From positions 119,008 to 183,007 of the forward strand of contig CACMRF010000001.1 of assembly GCA_902615995.1 (NCBI GenBank): a stretch of DNA of 64,000 bases, given 5' to 3'. The notes below the pieces were generated by a model. The model did no database searches. It had not been told where the DNA came from and saw only the letters and a program-made list of their open reading frames with translations. Shown in pieces: positions 10,903-21,957 of this stretch. Position 1 is the first letter of the stretch, and every line of letters begins with the position of its first letter. Source of the DNA: an uncultured SAR116 cluster alpha proteobacterium. GTDB lineage: Bacteria > Pseudomonadota > Alphaproteobacteria > Puniceispirillales > Marisalimonadaceae. The translations under genes and the position numbers were made by a program.

Positions 10903-11910
10903 TTGAATAAATTAAAAAAACCAAATGATACAATGAAAGCTGTTGAAATTGTAAAATTTGGAGGACCTGAAAATTTGAAATTAAAACTTAGAAATATACC
11001 TAAGTTGAAAAAAGGGGAAATACTTATAAAGGTTCATTACGCTGGTGTTAATAGGCCAGATATACTTCAAAGGGAAGGTAATTATCCAGTTCCAAAAACC
11101 GCAAGTGACATTCCAGGCTTAGAAGTTTCTGGTATAGTTGTAGATAGAGAAAAGTCTGCTATTAAATATCCAGTAGGTTCTAAAATATGTGCGTTATGTC
11201 ACGGTGGTGGTTACGCTGAGTATGTTGCTGTTAATCAAGATCATTGTTTACCTATACCAAAAAAAATAAGTTTAGAGGAAGCAGCTTGTATACCTGAAAC
11301 TTTTATTACAGTTTGGAGTAATGTATTTTTGAGAGGTGGCCTCAAAAATAATGAGAGTATTTTAATTCATGGTGGAGCAAGTGGTATTGGTACAACAGCA
11401 ATACAACTTGCAAAAATTTTTGGAGCGAAAGTTTATGCTACAGCTGGATCTGCAAAAAAATGCGCTGCAGTTAAAAAACTTGGTGCAATTGAATGCATCA
11501 ATTATAAAAAGGAAAATTTTGAAAAAAAAATAAATTCCTTAACAAAAGAAAAAGGTGTTAATTTAATCTTAGATATGGTTGCAGGAGATTATGTAGAAAA
11601 AAATTTAAAATGTCTTTCAGAAGATGGAAGGCTTGTTATAATTGCTGTTCAAGGAGGACTAAAAGGAAGTTTGAATTTTGGATATTTAATGAGAAAAAGG
11701 TTTACTATTACTGGATCAACTCTAAGACCGCAAGAAGATAAAGTTAAGGCTTCGTTCGTAAGAAGTTTAATTAAACATGTGTGGCCTTTTTTAGAAAAAA
11801 GACAAATAGTGCCAGTAATTCAAAAATGTTTTGGTTTATCTAAAGTTTCTTTTGCTCATAAAGCTCTAGAAAAAGGTGATCATGTTGGTAAATTTGTTCT
11901 TAAAATTTAA
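10903..11910 (+). CDS. NAD(P)H-quinone oxidoreductase (zinc-type MDR superfamily)
   Basis: VHYAGVNRPDILQREG, HGGASGIGTTAIQLAK motifs. Confidence 0.9.
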   Translation: MNKLKKPNDTMKAVEIVKFGGPENLKLKLRNIPKLKKGEILIKVHYAGVNRPDILQREGNYPVPKTASDIPGLEVSGIVVDREKSAIKYPVGSKICALCHGGGYAEYVAVNQDHCLPIPKKISLEEAACIPETFITVWSNVFLRGGLKNNESILIHGGASGIGTTAIQLAKIFGAKVYATAGSAKKCAAVKKLGAIECINYKKENFEKKINSLTKEKGVNLILDMVAGDYVEKNLKCLSEDGRLVIIAVQGGLKGSLNFGYLMRKRFTITGSTLRPQEDKVKASFVRSLIKHVWPFLEKRQIVPVIQKCFGLSKVSFAHKALEKGDHVGKFVLKI

Positions 11911-13793
11911 ATTATATTAAAATTTTTTAAAGCAATTTTACAATCATCAAACACATTAGGATTTTCAACTGTTGGTGGCATATTCCATTGTTCTTTATTA
12001 ATTATACTTCTAATTGTTTTTCTTAGTATTTTACCAGACCTTGTTTTTGGAAGAGCTTGAACAATAGCTACTTTTTTAAAAGAAGCTACAGGACCAATTT
12101 CTTTTCTAATCAAATCAATAATTTCATTACAAATTTCAGAATGTTCTCTATTACATCCAGCATTTAAACAAGCTAAACCAACTGGAACTTCTCCTTTCAA
12201 TTCATCTTTAACACCAACAACAGCGCACTCAGCAACGTCTGAATGGTTTGAAACAACTTCTTCAATTGCACCTGTGGATAGTCTATGACCTGCTGTATTA
12301 ATTACATCATCTGTTCTTGACATAACAAAAATATACCCATCATCGTCGATATAACCTGCATCACCTGTTTCATAATATCCTGGAAATTTAGATAAATATG
12401 CTTCTATAAACCTATCATGAGCGGCCCAAAGAGTTGGAAGGCAAGATGGTGGCAATGGTAATTTTATGCATATCGATCCTAACTCATTTGATGATAATTT
12501 TTTTCCATTATCATCTAAAATATCAATCTCATACCCAGGCAAAGAAACTGTTGGAGAACCTTTTTTAATTGGTAGCAATTCAATACCTGTTGGATTTGCA
12601 GCAATAGGCCAACCTGTCTCTGTTTGCCACCAATGATCGACAATTGGTATATTTAATTTATTTTCTAACCACAGAACAGTATCTGGATCAGCTCTTTCTC
12701 CTGCTAAAAATAAAGTCTCTAATGGTTTAAGCTTTTCTTTATCAATATATTTACCTTCATTATCTTCCTTTTTTACAGCTCTTAAAGCAGTAGGAGCAGT
12801 AAAAAATGACTTTACCTTATATTCACTAATAATCCTCCAAAAAGTACCTGCGTCTGGAGTTCCAACAGGTTTCCCTTCAAATAAAACTGTTGAACAACCA
12901 TGAAATAATGGAGCATATATAATATAGGAATGTCCTACAACCCAGCCAATATCTGAAGCCGCCCAGAAAACTTCTCCAGGATTCATATTGTAAACATTTT
13001 TCATAGACCATTTCAATGAAACGAGATGGCCTGCATTATCTCTTACTACACCTTTAGGTTGTCCTGTGGTGCCAGAAGTATATAAGATATATAATGGATC
13101 ATTACCATTTACTGGAACTATGTCAGCAGGCTTAACATCTTTAATTGCCTCATCCCAAGAAACATCTAAACCTGCATTTAATTTTACTATTAATTGTTCT
13201 CGTTGAAAAATTATACAGTTTTTAACTTTATGATTTGACAATTTTATTGCCTCATCCAAAAGAGGTTTGTACTTAACAATTCTGCCTGGTTCAATACCGC
13301 AAGAAGCAGAAATAATAAGTTTGGGTGAACAATCATCAATTCTTACTGCAAGCTCTTTAGCTGCAAATCCTCCAAAAACAACAGAATGCACAGCTCCTAT
13401 TCTAGCTATTGCTAAAACAGCTATAATAGCCTCAGGTATCATAGGCATATAAACTATAACTCTATCACCTTGAGATATATTATATTTCTTTAAAGCACCG
13501 GCAAATCTTTCAACTTTGAACTTTAATTCATTATAGGTTAGTTTTGATTTTGAATTAGTTATTGGACTATCATAATAAATAGCAACCTGATCTCCTCTTC
13601 CTTCTAAAATATTTTTATCTACAGCATTATAACAAGTGTTCAAAACACCGTCTGAAAACCATTCATAAAAATAGTCACTTTTCTTTTTTAAAATTTTTTT
13701 AGGAAATTTGATCCAAGAAACATCTTCAGCATTTTTTTTCCAAAATTCTATTGAATTATCTTTCCAGTCTTTATAAATTTCCGAATATTTCAT
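11907..13793 (-). CDS. prpE: Propionyl-CoA synthetase
   Basis: AMP-forming acyl-CoA synthetase motifs ([34 protein letters not shown]); located in the propionate gene cluster. Confidence 0.88.
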   Translation of the reverse strand: MKYSEIYKDWKDNSIEFWKKNAEDVSWIKFPKKILKKKSDYFYEWFSDGVLNTCYNAVDKNILEGRGDQVAIYYDSPITNSKSKLTYNELKFKVERFAGALKKYNISQGDRVIVYMPMIPEAIIAVLAIARIGAVHSVVFGGFAAKELAVRIDDCSPKLIISASCGIEPGRIVKYKPLLDEAIKLSNHKVKNCIIFQREQLIVKLNAGLDVSWDEAIKDVKPADIVPVNGNDPLYILYTSGTTGQPKGVVRDNAGHLVSLKWSMKNVYNMNPGEVFWAASDIGWVVGHSYIIYAPLFHGCSTVLFEGKPVGTPDAGTFWRIISEYKVKSFFTAPTALRAVKKEDNEGKYIDKEKLKPLETLFLAGERADPDTVLWLENKLNIPIVDHWWQTETGWPIAANPTGIELLPIKKGSPTVSLPGYEIDILDDNGKKLSSNELGSICIKLPLPPSCLPTLWAAHDRFIEAYLSKFPGYYETGDAGYIDDDGYIFVMSRTDDVINTAGHRLSTGAIEEVVSNHSDVAECAVVGVKDELKGEVPVGLACLNAGCNREHSEICNEIIDLIRKEIGPVASFKKVAIVQALPKTRSGKILRKTIRSIINKEQWNMPPTVENPNVFDDCKIALKNFNII

Positions 13794-13795
13794 TT

Positions 13796-15970
13796 CTAAA
13801 CAATCCTAGATTTTCTATAATTATGCATTCTCTTTAAATGGTCAGTTGTATTTTTAATCACTTTATGAGCTGCATCAATTACTGAGGATCCCGGCCCAAA
13901 AATCTCAGATACTCCAGCATCATAAAGAAATTGATAATCTTTTTTAGGTATTACACCTCCACAAAAGACTAGAATATCATCTGCCTTTCTCTTTTTTAAT
14001 TCTTTGATTAAATTAGGAATTAGAGTTTTATGGCCTGCTGCAAGAGATGAAACACCAATCACATGAGCATTTTTTTTAAGTGCTTCATCTACTGCCTCAG
14101 CCGGAGATTGAAATAAATTGCCAACTTCAATATTTATACCAAAATCAGAAAAAGCAGATGAGATAACTTTAGCCCCTCTGTCATGTCCATCTTGTCCTAA
14201 CTTAGCCATATATATAGTAATAGTTTCATTATCTATTTGCTTAAATTTATCTAAAGAAATTTTAATTTTTTTAAGTTCATTTTGATCATCGAAAGTATTT
14301 GCATAAACTTCTGTAACTATAGATTGTTTCGTTTCATATCGAGTATAGACTTTTTCTAATGCAAAAGATGTTTCACCTACTGTTGCTCTATTTCTCACAG
14401 CTTCAACAAATAATGAAAGCAAATTTTCATTTTTATTTTTAGCTGCATTAGTAATTTTTTCTAAAGACTGATTTACAAGGTAATTATCTCTTTCAGATTT
14501 AATTTTATCTAATTTTTCAATCTGTTCTTTTCTAACTTGAATGTTGTCAATATCTAGAATATTAACTTCATCAAAGTGATCTGATTTAAATTCATTTACA
14601 CCAACAATAATTTCTTTTTTTGAATCTATTCTTGCCTGTTTCTCAGTGGCTGATTTTTCTATTTCTGACTTTGGAAAACCACTTTCAATGGCTTTTGTCA
14701 TTCCACCCATATCATTAATTTTCTCAATAATTTTATTTGCATTTTGAATTAACTCATTTGTTAAATTCTCAACATAATAACTTCCTGCTAAAGGATCTAC
14801 TACATCAGTCACCCCTGTTTCTTTTTGAAGAATTAACTGTGTATTTCTAGCGATTTTAGCTGAAAATTCAGTAGGTAATGCTATAGCCTCATCAAATGAA
14901 TTTGTATGCAAAGATTGAGTTCCTCCTAGAATACCTGCTAATGCTTCGATTGTAGTTCTAACAATATTATTATAGGGATCTTGTTCTTGAAGACTCGCTC
15001 CAGATGTTTGACAGTGTGTTCTTAAAATTTGAGATTTAGGGTTCTGATTATTAAATAATTTTTTTACCCAATAAGACCATAAATATCTAGCAGCTCTTAA
15101 TTTTGAAGCTTCCATAAAAAAATTCATACCAATAGCAAAAAAGAAAGATAACCTAGGAGCAAATTTATCCACATTCAAACCTCTATCAACTGCAGCTCTG
15201 ATATATTCCAAACCATCAGATATTGTAAAAGCCAACTCTTGAACTAAATTAGCTCCAGCCTCTTGCATGTGATAACCAGAAATTGAAATTGAGTTAAATT
15301 TTGGCATTTTTTCAGATGTGTAAGAAATAATATCTGATACTATTCTCATTGAAGGTTCAGGAGGATAGATATAAGTATTCCTAACCATGAATTCTTTTAA
15401 AATATCATTTTGAATTGTTCCACTCAATTGTTCAACAGGAACTCCTTGTTCTTCACCAGCAACTATAAAACTAGCGAGTACAGGTAAGACAGCTCCATTC
15501 ATGGTCATAGATACAGACATTTTATCAAGAGGTATTCCGTCAAAAAGGATTTTCATATCCTCAACAGTATCGATAGCTACACCAGCCTTACCAACATCAG
15601 CGCGAACTCTTTCATTGTCTGAGTCGTAGCCTCTATGAGTTGCTAAATCGAAAGCAATTGACAACCCCTTTTGTCCAGCTGCAATGTTTTTTTTATAAAA
15701 TTTATTTGACTCCTTAGCAGTAGAGAAACCTGAATATTGTCTTACAGTCCAAGGTCTAGACGTATACATTGTTGCCTTAGGGCCTCTTACAAATGGTTCA
15801 ATACCAGGTAAAGAATCCATATGTTTCAAATCCTCTAAATCATCTTTAGTGTATAACGGCTTAACTTTAATGCCCTCAGGCGTTTCTTTAATCAATCGAT
15901 CAGTATTTATTCCTTTTAGTTCCTCTAAAGCAATTTTTTCCCAATCATTAATGTTAGATTTTTTACTCAT
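13796..15970 (-). CDS. Methylmalonyl-CoA mutase (B12-dependent, single-chain)
   Basis: Catalytic domain ([18 protein letters not shown]) plus C-terminal cobalamin-binding [12 protein letters not shown] motif. Confidence 0.96.
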   Translation of the reverse strand: MSKKSNINDWEKIALEELKGINTDRLIKETPEGIKVKPLYTKDDLEDLKHMDSLPGIEPFVRGPKATMYTSRPWTVRQYSGFSTAKESNKFYKKNIAAGQKGLSIAFDLATHRGYDSDNERVRADVGKAGVAIDTVEDMKILFDGIPLDKMSVSMTMNGAVLPVLASFIVAGEEQGVPVEQLSGTIQNDILKEFMVRNTYIYPPEPSMRIVSDIISYTSEKMPKFNSISISGYHMQEAGANLVQELAFTISDGLEYIRAAVDRGLNVDKFAPRLSFFFAIGMNFFMEASKLRAARYLWSYWVKKLFNNQNPKSQILRTHCQTSGASLQEQDPYNNIVRTTIEALAGILGGTQSLHTNSFDEAIALPTEFSAKIARNTQLILQKETGVTDVVDPLAGSYYVENLTNELIQNANKIIEKINDMGGMTKAIESGFPKSEIEKSATEKQARIDSKKEIIVGVNEFKSDHFDEVNILDIDNIQVRKEQIEKLDKIKSERDNYLVNQSLEKITNAAKNKNENLLSLFVEAVRNRATVGETSFALEKVYTRYETKQSIVTEVYANTFDDQNELKKIKISLDKFKQIDNETITIYMAKLGQDGHDRGAKVISSAFSDFGINIEVGNLFQSPAEAVDEALKKNAHVIGVSSLAAGHKTLIPNLIKELKKRKADDILVFCGGVIPKKDYQFLYDAGVSEIFGPGSSVIDAAHKVIKNTTDHLKRMHNYRKSRIV

Positions 15971-15986
15971 AATTTAATAACAATAC

Positions 15987-18020
15987 CTAAAATTCAATAA
16001 TTATATCATCAACTTTCAAAAGATCGTTAATTTTAAAGTTAATTTTTTTAACTTGTCCTTTTAAAGAAGACACCAACATATTTTCCATTTTCATTGCTTC
16101 AACTATGCACAAATTTTGTCCGATCTCAATTTTATCTCCAACTTTTACAAATAATTCAATCAACTTTCCAGGCATTGGACATATTAAATTATTTTTATTT
16201 TCTTCATCATCAACTTTTTTCATAAATTTAGATAATTCTAGATTAACTGAGTCTCTAGTAATACCTTTTACAGATGATCCTCTAAAATCAATCTGATAGT
16301 AAGGAAAGCAATAATTTAATTTTAAACAAGTACTTAATAATATTTGATCAACTTCATATATATCAATATTTATTAAATTTGTTTGAAAATCTATCTGATG
16401 ATTTACTCTTAATTTTTTGTACATTTTATAAAGTAAATTTACATTTCCATCTAATTTGCTTATTTCAAACATTTTGTTATCTGATTTTACAATGTATTCA
16501 TCAGATAAATATTTTTTATTATCAAAAGAATCGACCAGTTCTACATATGTTTTTTTATTAAATTTTTCACGATTTAGATCTCTTTTTTCATTTTCTGCGC
16601 TTAAAGTAAGAATAATTATTTCAAATAAACTTTTATATTGCTTTATTGGAAGACCTTTAAATCCATTTACAAATTCTTTTTCAATAAATGCAGTTGATAT
16701 ATCACCATTAACAAATTTAGGGTTTAAATAAATTGATGAAAGAAAAGATAAATTAGTTTTCAATCCACTAATACAAAATTCATCAAGTGCCTTTTCCATA
16801 AATTTAATTGCACTTTTTCTATCTTTTCCCCAAGTTGATAATTTAGCAATCATAGGATCATAGAAAATAGATATTTCATCACCTTCTTTTACTCCAGTAT
16901 CATTTCTTATTTCATAATTTACAGATTTATCCTCAGATGGGGGACTATATTTTGTCAATCTGCCTATAGAAGGTAAAAATCCTTTATAGGGATCTTCTGC
17001 GTATATACGACTTTCAAAAGCCCAACCATTCAATTTAATGTCTTTTTGAGAGAATGATAATTTTTTGTTATTTGCCACATTGATCATTTCATGTACTAAA
17101 TCAAGTCCTGTTATCATCTCTGTGACAGGATGTTCAACTTGAAGTCTTGTGTTCATTTCTAAAAAATAAAAATTTTTATCACTATCAATAATAAATTCAA
17201 CTGTACCTGCACTTGAATATTCCACTTGTTTAGCAAGCATAATAGCTTGCGTTGACATCTTTTTTCTGAGCGTTTCGTCTATAAAAGAAGATGGAGCCTC
17301 CTCAATCACTTTTTGATTTCTTCTTTGAATTGAGCATTCTCTCTCTCCAAGTGAAACAACATTTCCATAATTATCTGCAATTATTTGTATTTCTATATGC
17401 CTAGGCTCAACCAAATATTTTTCTACAAATAACCTTTCATCTCCAAAACTGTTTTTAGCTTCACTTGAGGCTCTAAAAAAAGCCTCTTCAATCTCTTCAT
17501 CACTATTAATAATTCTCATTCCTTTTCCACCACCACCAGCACTAGCTTTTACAATCACTGGAAAACCTATTTTTTTAGCAATTTCTTTAGCATGATTTAC
17601 GTTATTTATCTCACCGATAAATCCTGGAACAACATTTACACTTGCTTTTTCAGCAATCATTTTTGCTTTGATTTTATCACCCATTGAAATTATTGCTTTT
17701 TCAGTTGGGCCAATAAATATGATTTTATTCTTGGATAGCTCTCTTGCAAAATTAGGGTTTTCAGATAAAAAACCGTACCCTGGATGAACAGCATCAACTT
17801 TAGCCTTTTTACAAATTTCAATTATCTTTGGTATATTTAAATAACTCTTTGAGGCCTCTGATGGACCTAAATAATAACTCTCATCTGAAACGTGAACATG
17901 CTCAGCATTAATATCTGAATCCGAATAAATTGAAACTGTTTTTATTTTTAGTTTTTTAGCTGTTTTAATTATTCTGCAAGCTATTTCGCCCCTATTAGCT
18001 ATTAAAATTTTTTTTATCAT
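15987..18020 (-). CDS. pccA: Propionyl-CoA carboxylase, biotin carboxylase/biotin carrier (alpha) subunit
   Basis: ANRGEIACRIIKTAK, ATP-grasp core, C-terminal VEAMKMEN biotinylation motif. Confidence 0.95.
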   Translation of the reverse strand: MIKKILIANRGEIACRIIKTAKKLKIKTVSIYSDSDINAEHVHVSDESYYLGPSEASKSYLNIPKIIEICKKAKVDAVHPGYGFLSENPNFARELSKNKIIFIGPTEKAIISMGDKIKAKMIAEKASVNVVPGFIGEINNVNHAKEIAKKIGFPVIVKASAGGGGKGMRIINSDEEIEEAFFRASSEAKNSFGDERLFVEKYLVEPRHIEIQIIADNYGNVVSLGERECSIQRRNQKVIEEAPSSFIDETLRKKMSTQAIMLAKQVEYSSAGTVEFIIDSDKNFYFLEMNTRLQVEHPVTEMITGLDLVHEMINVANNKKLSFSQKDIKLNGWAFESRIYAEDPYKGFLPSIGRLTKYSPPSEDKSVNYEIRNDTGVKEGDEISIFYDPMIAKLSTWGKDRKSAIKFMEKALDEFCISGLKTNLSFLSSIYLNPKFVNGDISTAFIEKEFVNGFKGLPIKQYKSLFEIIILTLSAENEKRDLNREKFNKKTYVELVDSFDNKKYLSDEYIVKSDNKMFEISKLDGNVNLLYKMYKKLRVNHQIDFQTNLINIDIYEVDQILLSTCLKLNYCFPYYQIDFRGSSVKGITRDSVNLELSKFMKKVDDEENKNNLICPMPGKLIELFVKVGDKIEIGQNLCIVEAMKMENMLVSSLKGQVKKINFKINDLLKVDDIIIEF

Positions 18021-18028
18021 TTATGTCC

Positions 18029-19573
18029 TTATAAAGGTATATTTCCAAATTTTTTATTTGGATTATTTAATTTTTTATCCTTTAATTTTGAAAAAGCTTG
18101 AATAATTCTATACCTAGAATTTTTAGGTATTATAATATCATCTAAAAACCCTCTTTCAGCTGCTTTAAATGGGTTTGCAAACTTATCTTCATATTCTTGT
18201 GTTTTTGCATCAATAAACTTCTTGTCACCAATTTTTTTTCTATACAAAATTTCAACAGCACCCTTTGCTCCCATAACTGCAATTTCTGCCGTAGGCCAAG
18301 CATAATTAGCATCTCCTCTCAAATGCTTTGAACTCATGACATCATAAGCTCCACCATAAGCTTTTCTGGTAATTAGGGTAACTTTTGGAGCAGTAGCTTC
18401 TGCATAAGCAAATAATAATTTTGCTCCATTTTTAATGATCCCACCGTACTCTTGCGCTGTGCCTGGCATAAAACCAGGAACATCTACTAGAGTAAGAATA
18501 GGAATATTAAATGCATCACAAAACCTAACAAACCTTGCTGCCTTTTTACTAGAGTCGATATCTAAACAACCTGCTAAAACTAATGGTTGGTTGGCTACAA
18601 CTCCTATTGTTTCTCCATTCAATCTAATAAATCCAATTAAAATATTTTTTGCATAATCTTTCTGTAACTCAAAATATATACCTTCATCAGCAATATTGAT
18701 TATTAATTCTTTCATATCATATGGAAGGTTTGGATTATCTGGAATAAGAGTATCTAGCGAAGCTGTCTGTCTTCTTATACTATCTGTTGTATATCTAGAA
18801 GATGCTTTTGAAATATTTGAAGATGGTAAGAAGGATAAAAATCTTCTCATTTCTAAAAGTGCGTCAATATCATTTTCAAAACACCCATCTGCAACAGATG
18901 ATTTTGTTGTATGAGTCAGTGCTCCACCTAATTCTTCAGCTGTTACTTCTTCAGAGGTTACAGTTTTGACTACATCTGGCCCAGTCACAAACATATAACT
19001 CGTATTTTTGACCATAAAAATAAAATCTGTCATTGCTGGAGAATAGACTGCTCCACCTGCGCATGGTCCCATTATTAGTGAAATCTGAGGTATAACTCCC
19101 GAAGCTAACGCATTTTGTAAAAAAACATCTGCATATGCACCTAATGATTCTACACCTTCTTGGATTCTTGCTCCACCACTGTCATTCAAGCCAATCAAAG
19201 GCGCCCCATTTTGAATTGCTAACTTCATAACTTTTACAATTTTAGAAGCGTGAGCTGATGACAAAGACCCACCGAAAACGGTAAAGTCTTGAGCATAAAT
19301 ATAAACTAACCTATTGTTAACTTTTCCAGACCCAGTAATAACGCCATCACCTGAAAAAGTATTATTTTCCATACCAAAATCTTTAATTGTATGAACAACA
19401 AACATGTCCGTTTCTTCAAAAGTATCTTTATCTAAAAAAACTTCAATTCGTTCTCGGGCTGTTAATTTTCCAGTGTCATGCTGCTTGTTAACGCGATCAA
19501 CACCTCCACCAGCTCTAGCCTCAATTCTTCTATCTTGCAATTCTTCTATAATTTGTTTGCTTGTTTTTCTAAT
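18029..19573 (-). CDS. pccB: Propionyl-CoA carboxylase carboxyltransferase (beta) subunit; start re-assigned to an ATT codon at 19573..19571
   Basis: [24 protein letters not shown] motifs. ORF-track TTG start (19540) removes the usual N-terminal helix; extension gives (I/M)[15 protein letters not shown] preceded by AAAGGA. Confidence 0.9.
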   Translation of the reverse strand: MRKTSKQIIEELQDRRIEARAGGGVDRVNKQHDTGKLTARERIEVFLDKDTFEETDMFVVHTIKDFGMENNTFSGDGVITGSGKVNNRLVYIYAQDFTVFGGSLSSAHASKIVKVMKLAIQNGAPLIGLNDSGGARIQEGVESLGAYADVFLQNALASGVIPQISLIMGPCAGGAVYSPAMTDFIFMVKNTSYMFVTGPDVVKTVTSEEVTAEELGGALTHTTKSSVADGCFENDIDALLEMRRFLSFLPSSNISKASSRYTTDSIRRQTASLDTLIPDNPNLPYDMKELIINIADEGIYFELQKDYAKNILIGFIRLNGETIGVVANQPLVLAGCLDIDSSKKAARFVRFCDAFNIPILTLVDVPGFMPGTAQEYGGIIKNGAKLLFAYAEATAPKVTLITRKAYGGAYDVMSSKHLRGDANYAWPTAEIAVMGAKGAVEILYRKKIGDKKFIDAKTQEYEDKFANPFKAAERGFLDDIIIPKNSRYRIIQAFSKLKDKKLNNPNKKFGNIPL

Positions 19574-19659
19574 TTTTTTTTCCTTTAATAAATTAAATTT
19601 ATGATAAATATAAAAATATATTAAAAATAAAGTATTACAATTAGTAATGGAAGAATTAA

Positions 19660-20073
19660 ATGGAAAACAAAAATAAAAAAATTAACCACATTGCAATTGC
19701 AGTCCCTGACGTAAAAAAAGCAGCATTAAAATGGCAACAAGCATTAAATATGAAAAAGAGTGAAATAATAATTTTAGAAGAACACGGTGTAAAAGTAGTT
19801 TTTTTAGAGTTTTGTAATTTAAAAATAGAATTGCTAGAACCTCTTAATAATGAGAGTCCAATTTCGCAGTTTTTAAAAAAAAATCCCAAAGGCGGAATGC
19901 ACCATATTTGTTTCGAAGTAGAAAAAATATCAGAAACTATAAATTCATTAAAAAATAAAAATATAAATATTTTAGGTGACGGAAATCCAAAAATTGGAGC
20001 TCATGAGAAACCAGTTGTTTTTATTCACCCCAATGATTTATCTGGAACATTAGTTGAATTAGAAGAAACGTAA
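19660..20073 (+). CDS. mce: Methylmalonyl-CoA epimerase (VOC family)
   Basis: [43 protein letters not shown] motifs; divergent from pccB. Confidence 0.92.
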   Translation: MENKNKKINHIAIAVPDVKKAALKWQQALNMKKSEIIILEEHGVKVVFLEFCNLKIELLEPLNNESPISQFLKKNPKGGMHHICFEVEKISETINSLKNKNINILGDGNPKIGAHEKPVVFIHPNDLSGTLVELEET

Positions 20074-20579
20074 TTCTTTTTGTATAAAACTTCAGATTTA
20101 CAAATTTTGCAAATAAGGTTCTTTTTTCTTCTATAAGATTTTTGCTCCCAACAGAAATTTGAACAATATTTTATCCATCCTGGATTTGAAAAATTTAATG
20201 AATGGTAAACTTTACCAGTACATCCTATTGACAAAGCTTTTTGCTTCCAGATATGGTTATGACCTTGATTAGGTCCAACGAGAGCATGCGATATTTCATG
20301 TAATAACGTATCATTCAAGTCAAAAGAAGACGAATTCCTTAAAAAATAAATTGAAAAAGAAAGTTCCTTTTTAGAATAAATACAGGCACCAGCTCTTCTT
20401 TTTGCATAATCAAAAGTTATTTTCCAATCATTCAAACTAAATTTTTCAAGTTTTGAATTTGCCTTATCATAAAAGTTTTTAAACTCAGATTTATATTCCT
20501 CAAATTTATTCTTTGAAATATTTTTTTTTTTATTTTTTATTAATTTAAATCTACTATTTTTAATTATGTTAAAAATCAT
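20025..20579 (-). CDS. SprT-like zinc metalloprotease family protein
   Basis: LLHEISHALVGPNQGHNHIWKQKA (HExxH + H) motif; start placed at internal ATG 20579 because the longer ORF overlaps the divergent ABC gene. Confidence 0.8.
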   Translation of the reverse strand: MIFNIIKNSRFKLIKNKKKNISKNKFEEYKSEFKNFYDKANSKLEKFSLNDWKITFDYAKRRAGACIYSKKELSFSIYFLRNSSSFDLNDTLLHEISHALVGPNQGHNHIWKQKALSIGCTGKVYHSLNFSNPGWIKYCSNFCWEQKSYRRKKNLICKICKSEVLYKKNYVSSNSTNVPDKSLG

Positions 20580-20601
20580 GTTAAAAGCTTTTTGATCTAA
20601 A

Positions 20602-21237
20602 ATGTTAGAAGTAAAAGATATTACATTTAGTTTTGATAAAAAAGAAAAAAAACCTCTCATTAAAAATTTAAACTTTAAAGTTAAAAAAGGGGAAATACTT
20701 TTTATTTCCGGTAAAAGCGGGCTTGGCAAATCTACATTGCTAGATTTAATTTCAGGATTTCATGACAATAATTTAATTTGGACAGGAAAAATATATCTTA
20801 ATAAACTCGATATAACTAATGCTTCAATTAAAAATAAAAAAATTGGATATATGCTACAAGATTATTTTTTGTTTCCTCATTTTAACGTAAAAAATAATCT
20901 AATTTTTTCTTTACCAAAAGAAACCAAGAATAAAAAAGAACTCGTAATTAATTTTTTGAAAGAAATTAATTTGAATGAATTTTCAAATCATTATCCATCT
21001 GAGCTTTCGGGAGGTCAAAAAGCAAGAATTGCTTGTCTAAGAGCTATTATTTCAAACCCTAATGCTTTGTTATTAGACGAGCCTTTTTCATCATTAGATA
21101 AAAAAACTATGAAATCATTTCAAAAATTTTTATTTGATTATGTCAGAGAATTAAACATTCCTTGTATAATTGTATCACATAGATTAATAAAAAATTTAAA
21201 TAATGTTATTGAACTAAATATTGCAAAATTTACTTAA
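20602..21237 (+). CDS. ABC transporter ATP-binding protein
   Basis: Walker A GKSGLGKST, signature LSGGQKARIACLRA, Walker B ALLLDEPFSSLD. Confidence 0.92.
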   Translation: MLEVKDITFSFDKKEKKPLIKNLNFKVKKGEILFISGKSGLGKSTLLDLISGFHDNNLIWTGKIYLNKLDITNASIKNKKIGYMLQDYFLFPHFNVKNNLIFSLPKETKNKKELVINFLKEINLNEFSNHYPSELSGGQKARIACLRAIISNPNALLLDEPFSSLDKKTMKSFQKFLFDYVRELNIPCIIVSHRLIKNLNNVIELNIAKFT

Positions 21238-21325
21238 AAAATAAATTTAAAATAATTCAGTTGTTTTGGAATCTAAGTATGATACGTTTCTATTTAACTA
21301 ATTACGTAAAAAAGGATTAAGAATT

Positions 21326-21943
21326 ATGTCTTCATATTCATCCATTACTAAAGCTTTTAAAAGTAATGATGCAAAAAAAGTAGTAACAACTGAGGAAGCT
21401 GAAAAAGCAGTTGAAACACTTTTAACATGGATTGGAGATGATCCTAAAAGAGAAGGTCTTTTAGAAACCCCTAAGAGAGTTATTAAGGCTTTTAGTGAAC
21501 ATTTCGCTGGTTATAATGAAAACCCATCAGAAATCCTTTCTAAGACATTTAAAGAAATTCAAGATTATGATGATATTGTTGTTTTAAAGAAAATAGATTT
21601 TGAAAGTCATTGTGAACATCATATGCTTCCAATTATTGGTAATGCAAGTATTGGATATTTACCTAATAAAAGTATTGTTGGAATATCAAAATTAGCAAGA
21701 ATAGTTAATACATTTGCGAAACGTCTTCAAACACAAGAAATAATGACTTCTCAGATTATCAATGCAATCAATGATAATTTAAATCCCATGGGAGTTGGAG
21801 TAGTCATAGAAGCTGACCATCATTGCATGAAAACAAGAGGTGTTCATAAAAAAAATTCTATGATGGTAACCTCACAGTTTAAAGGATCATTTTTAACTGA
21901 TGAAAAGTTAAGAAACAGATTTTTGGACTTTATAAAAGATTAA
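21326..21943 (+). CDS. folE: GTP cyclohydrolase I
   Basis: TPKRVIKAF, SHCEHHMLPI, DHHCMKTRGV motifs. Confidence 0.97.
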   Translation: MSSYSSITKAFKSNDAKKVVTTEEAEKAVETLLTWIGDDPKREGLLETPKRVIKAFSEHFAGYNENPSEILSKTFKEIQDYDDIVVLKKIDFESHCEHHMLPIIGNASIGYLPNKSIVGISKLARIVNTFAKRLQTQEIMTSQIINAINDNLNPMGVGVVIEADHHCMKTRGVHKKNSMMVTSQFKGSFLTDEKLRNRFLDFIKD

Positions 21944-21957
21944 ATCTATAATTAATT

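Noticed and set aside
19656-19889. - strand ORF over the epimerase start region
   Set aside because: Antisense to the well-supported methylmalonyl-CoA epimerase.
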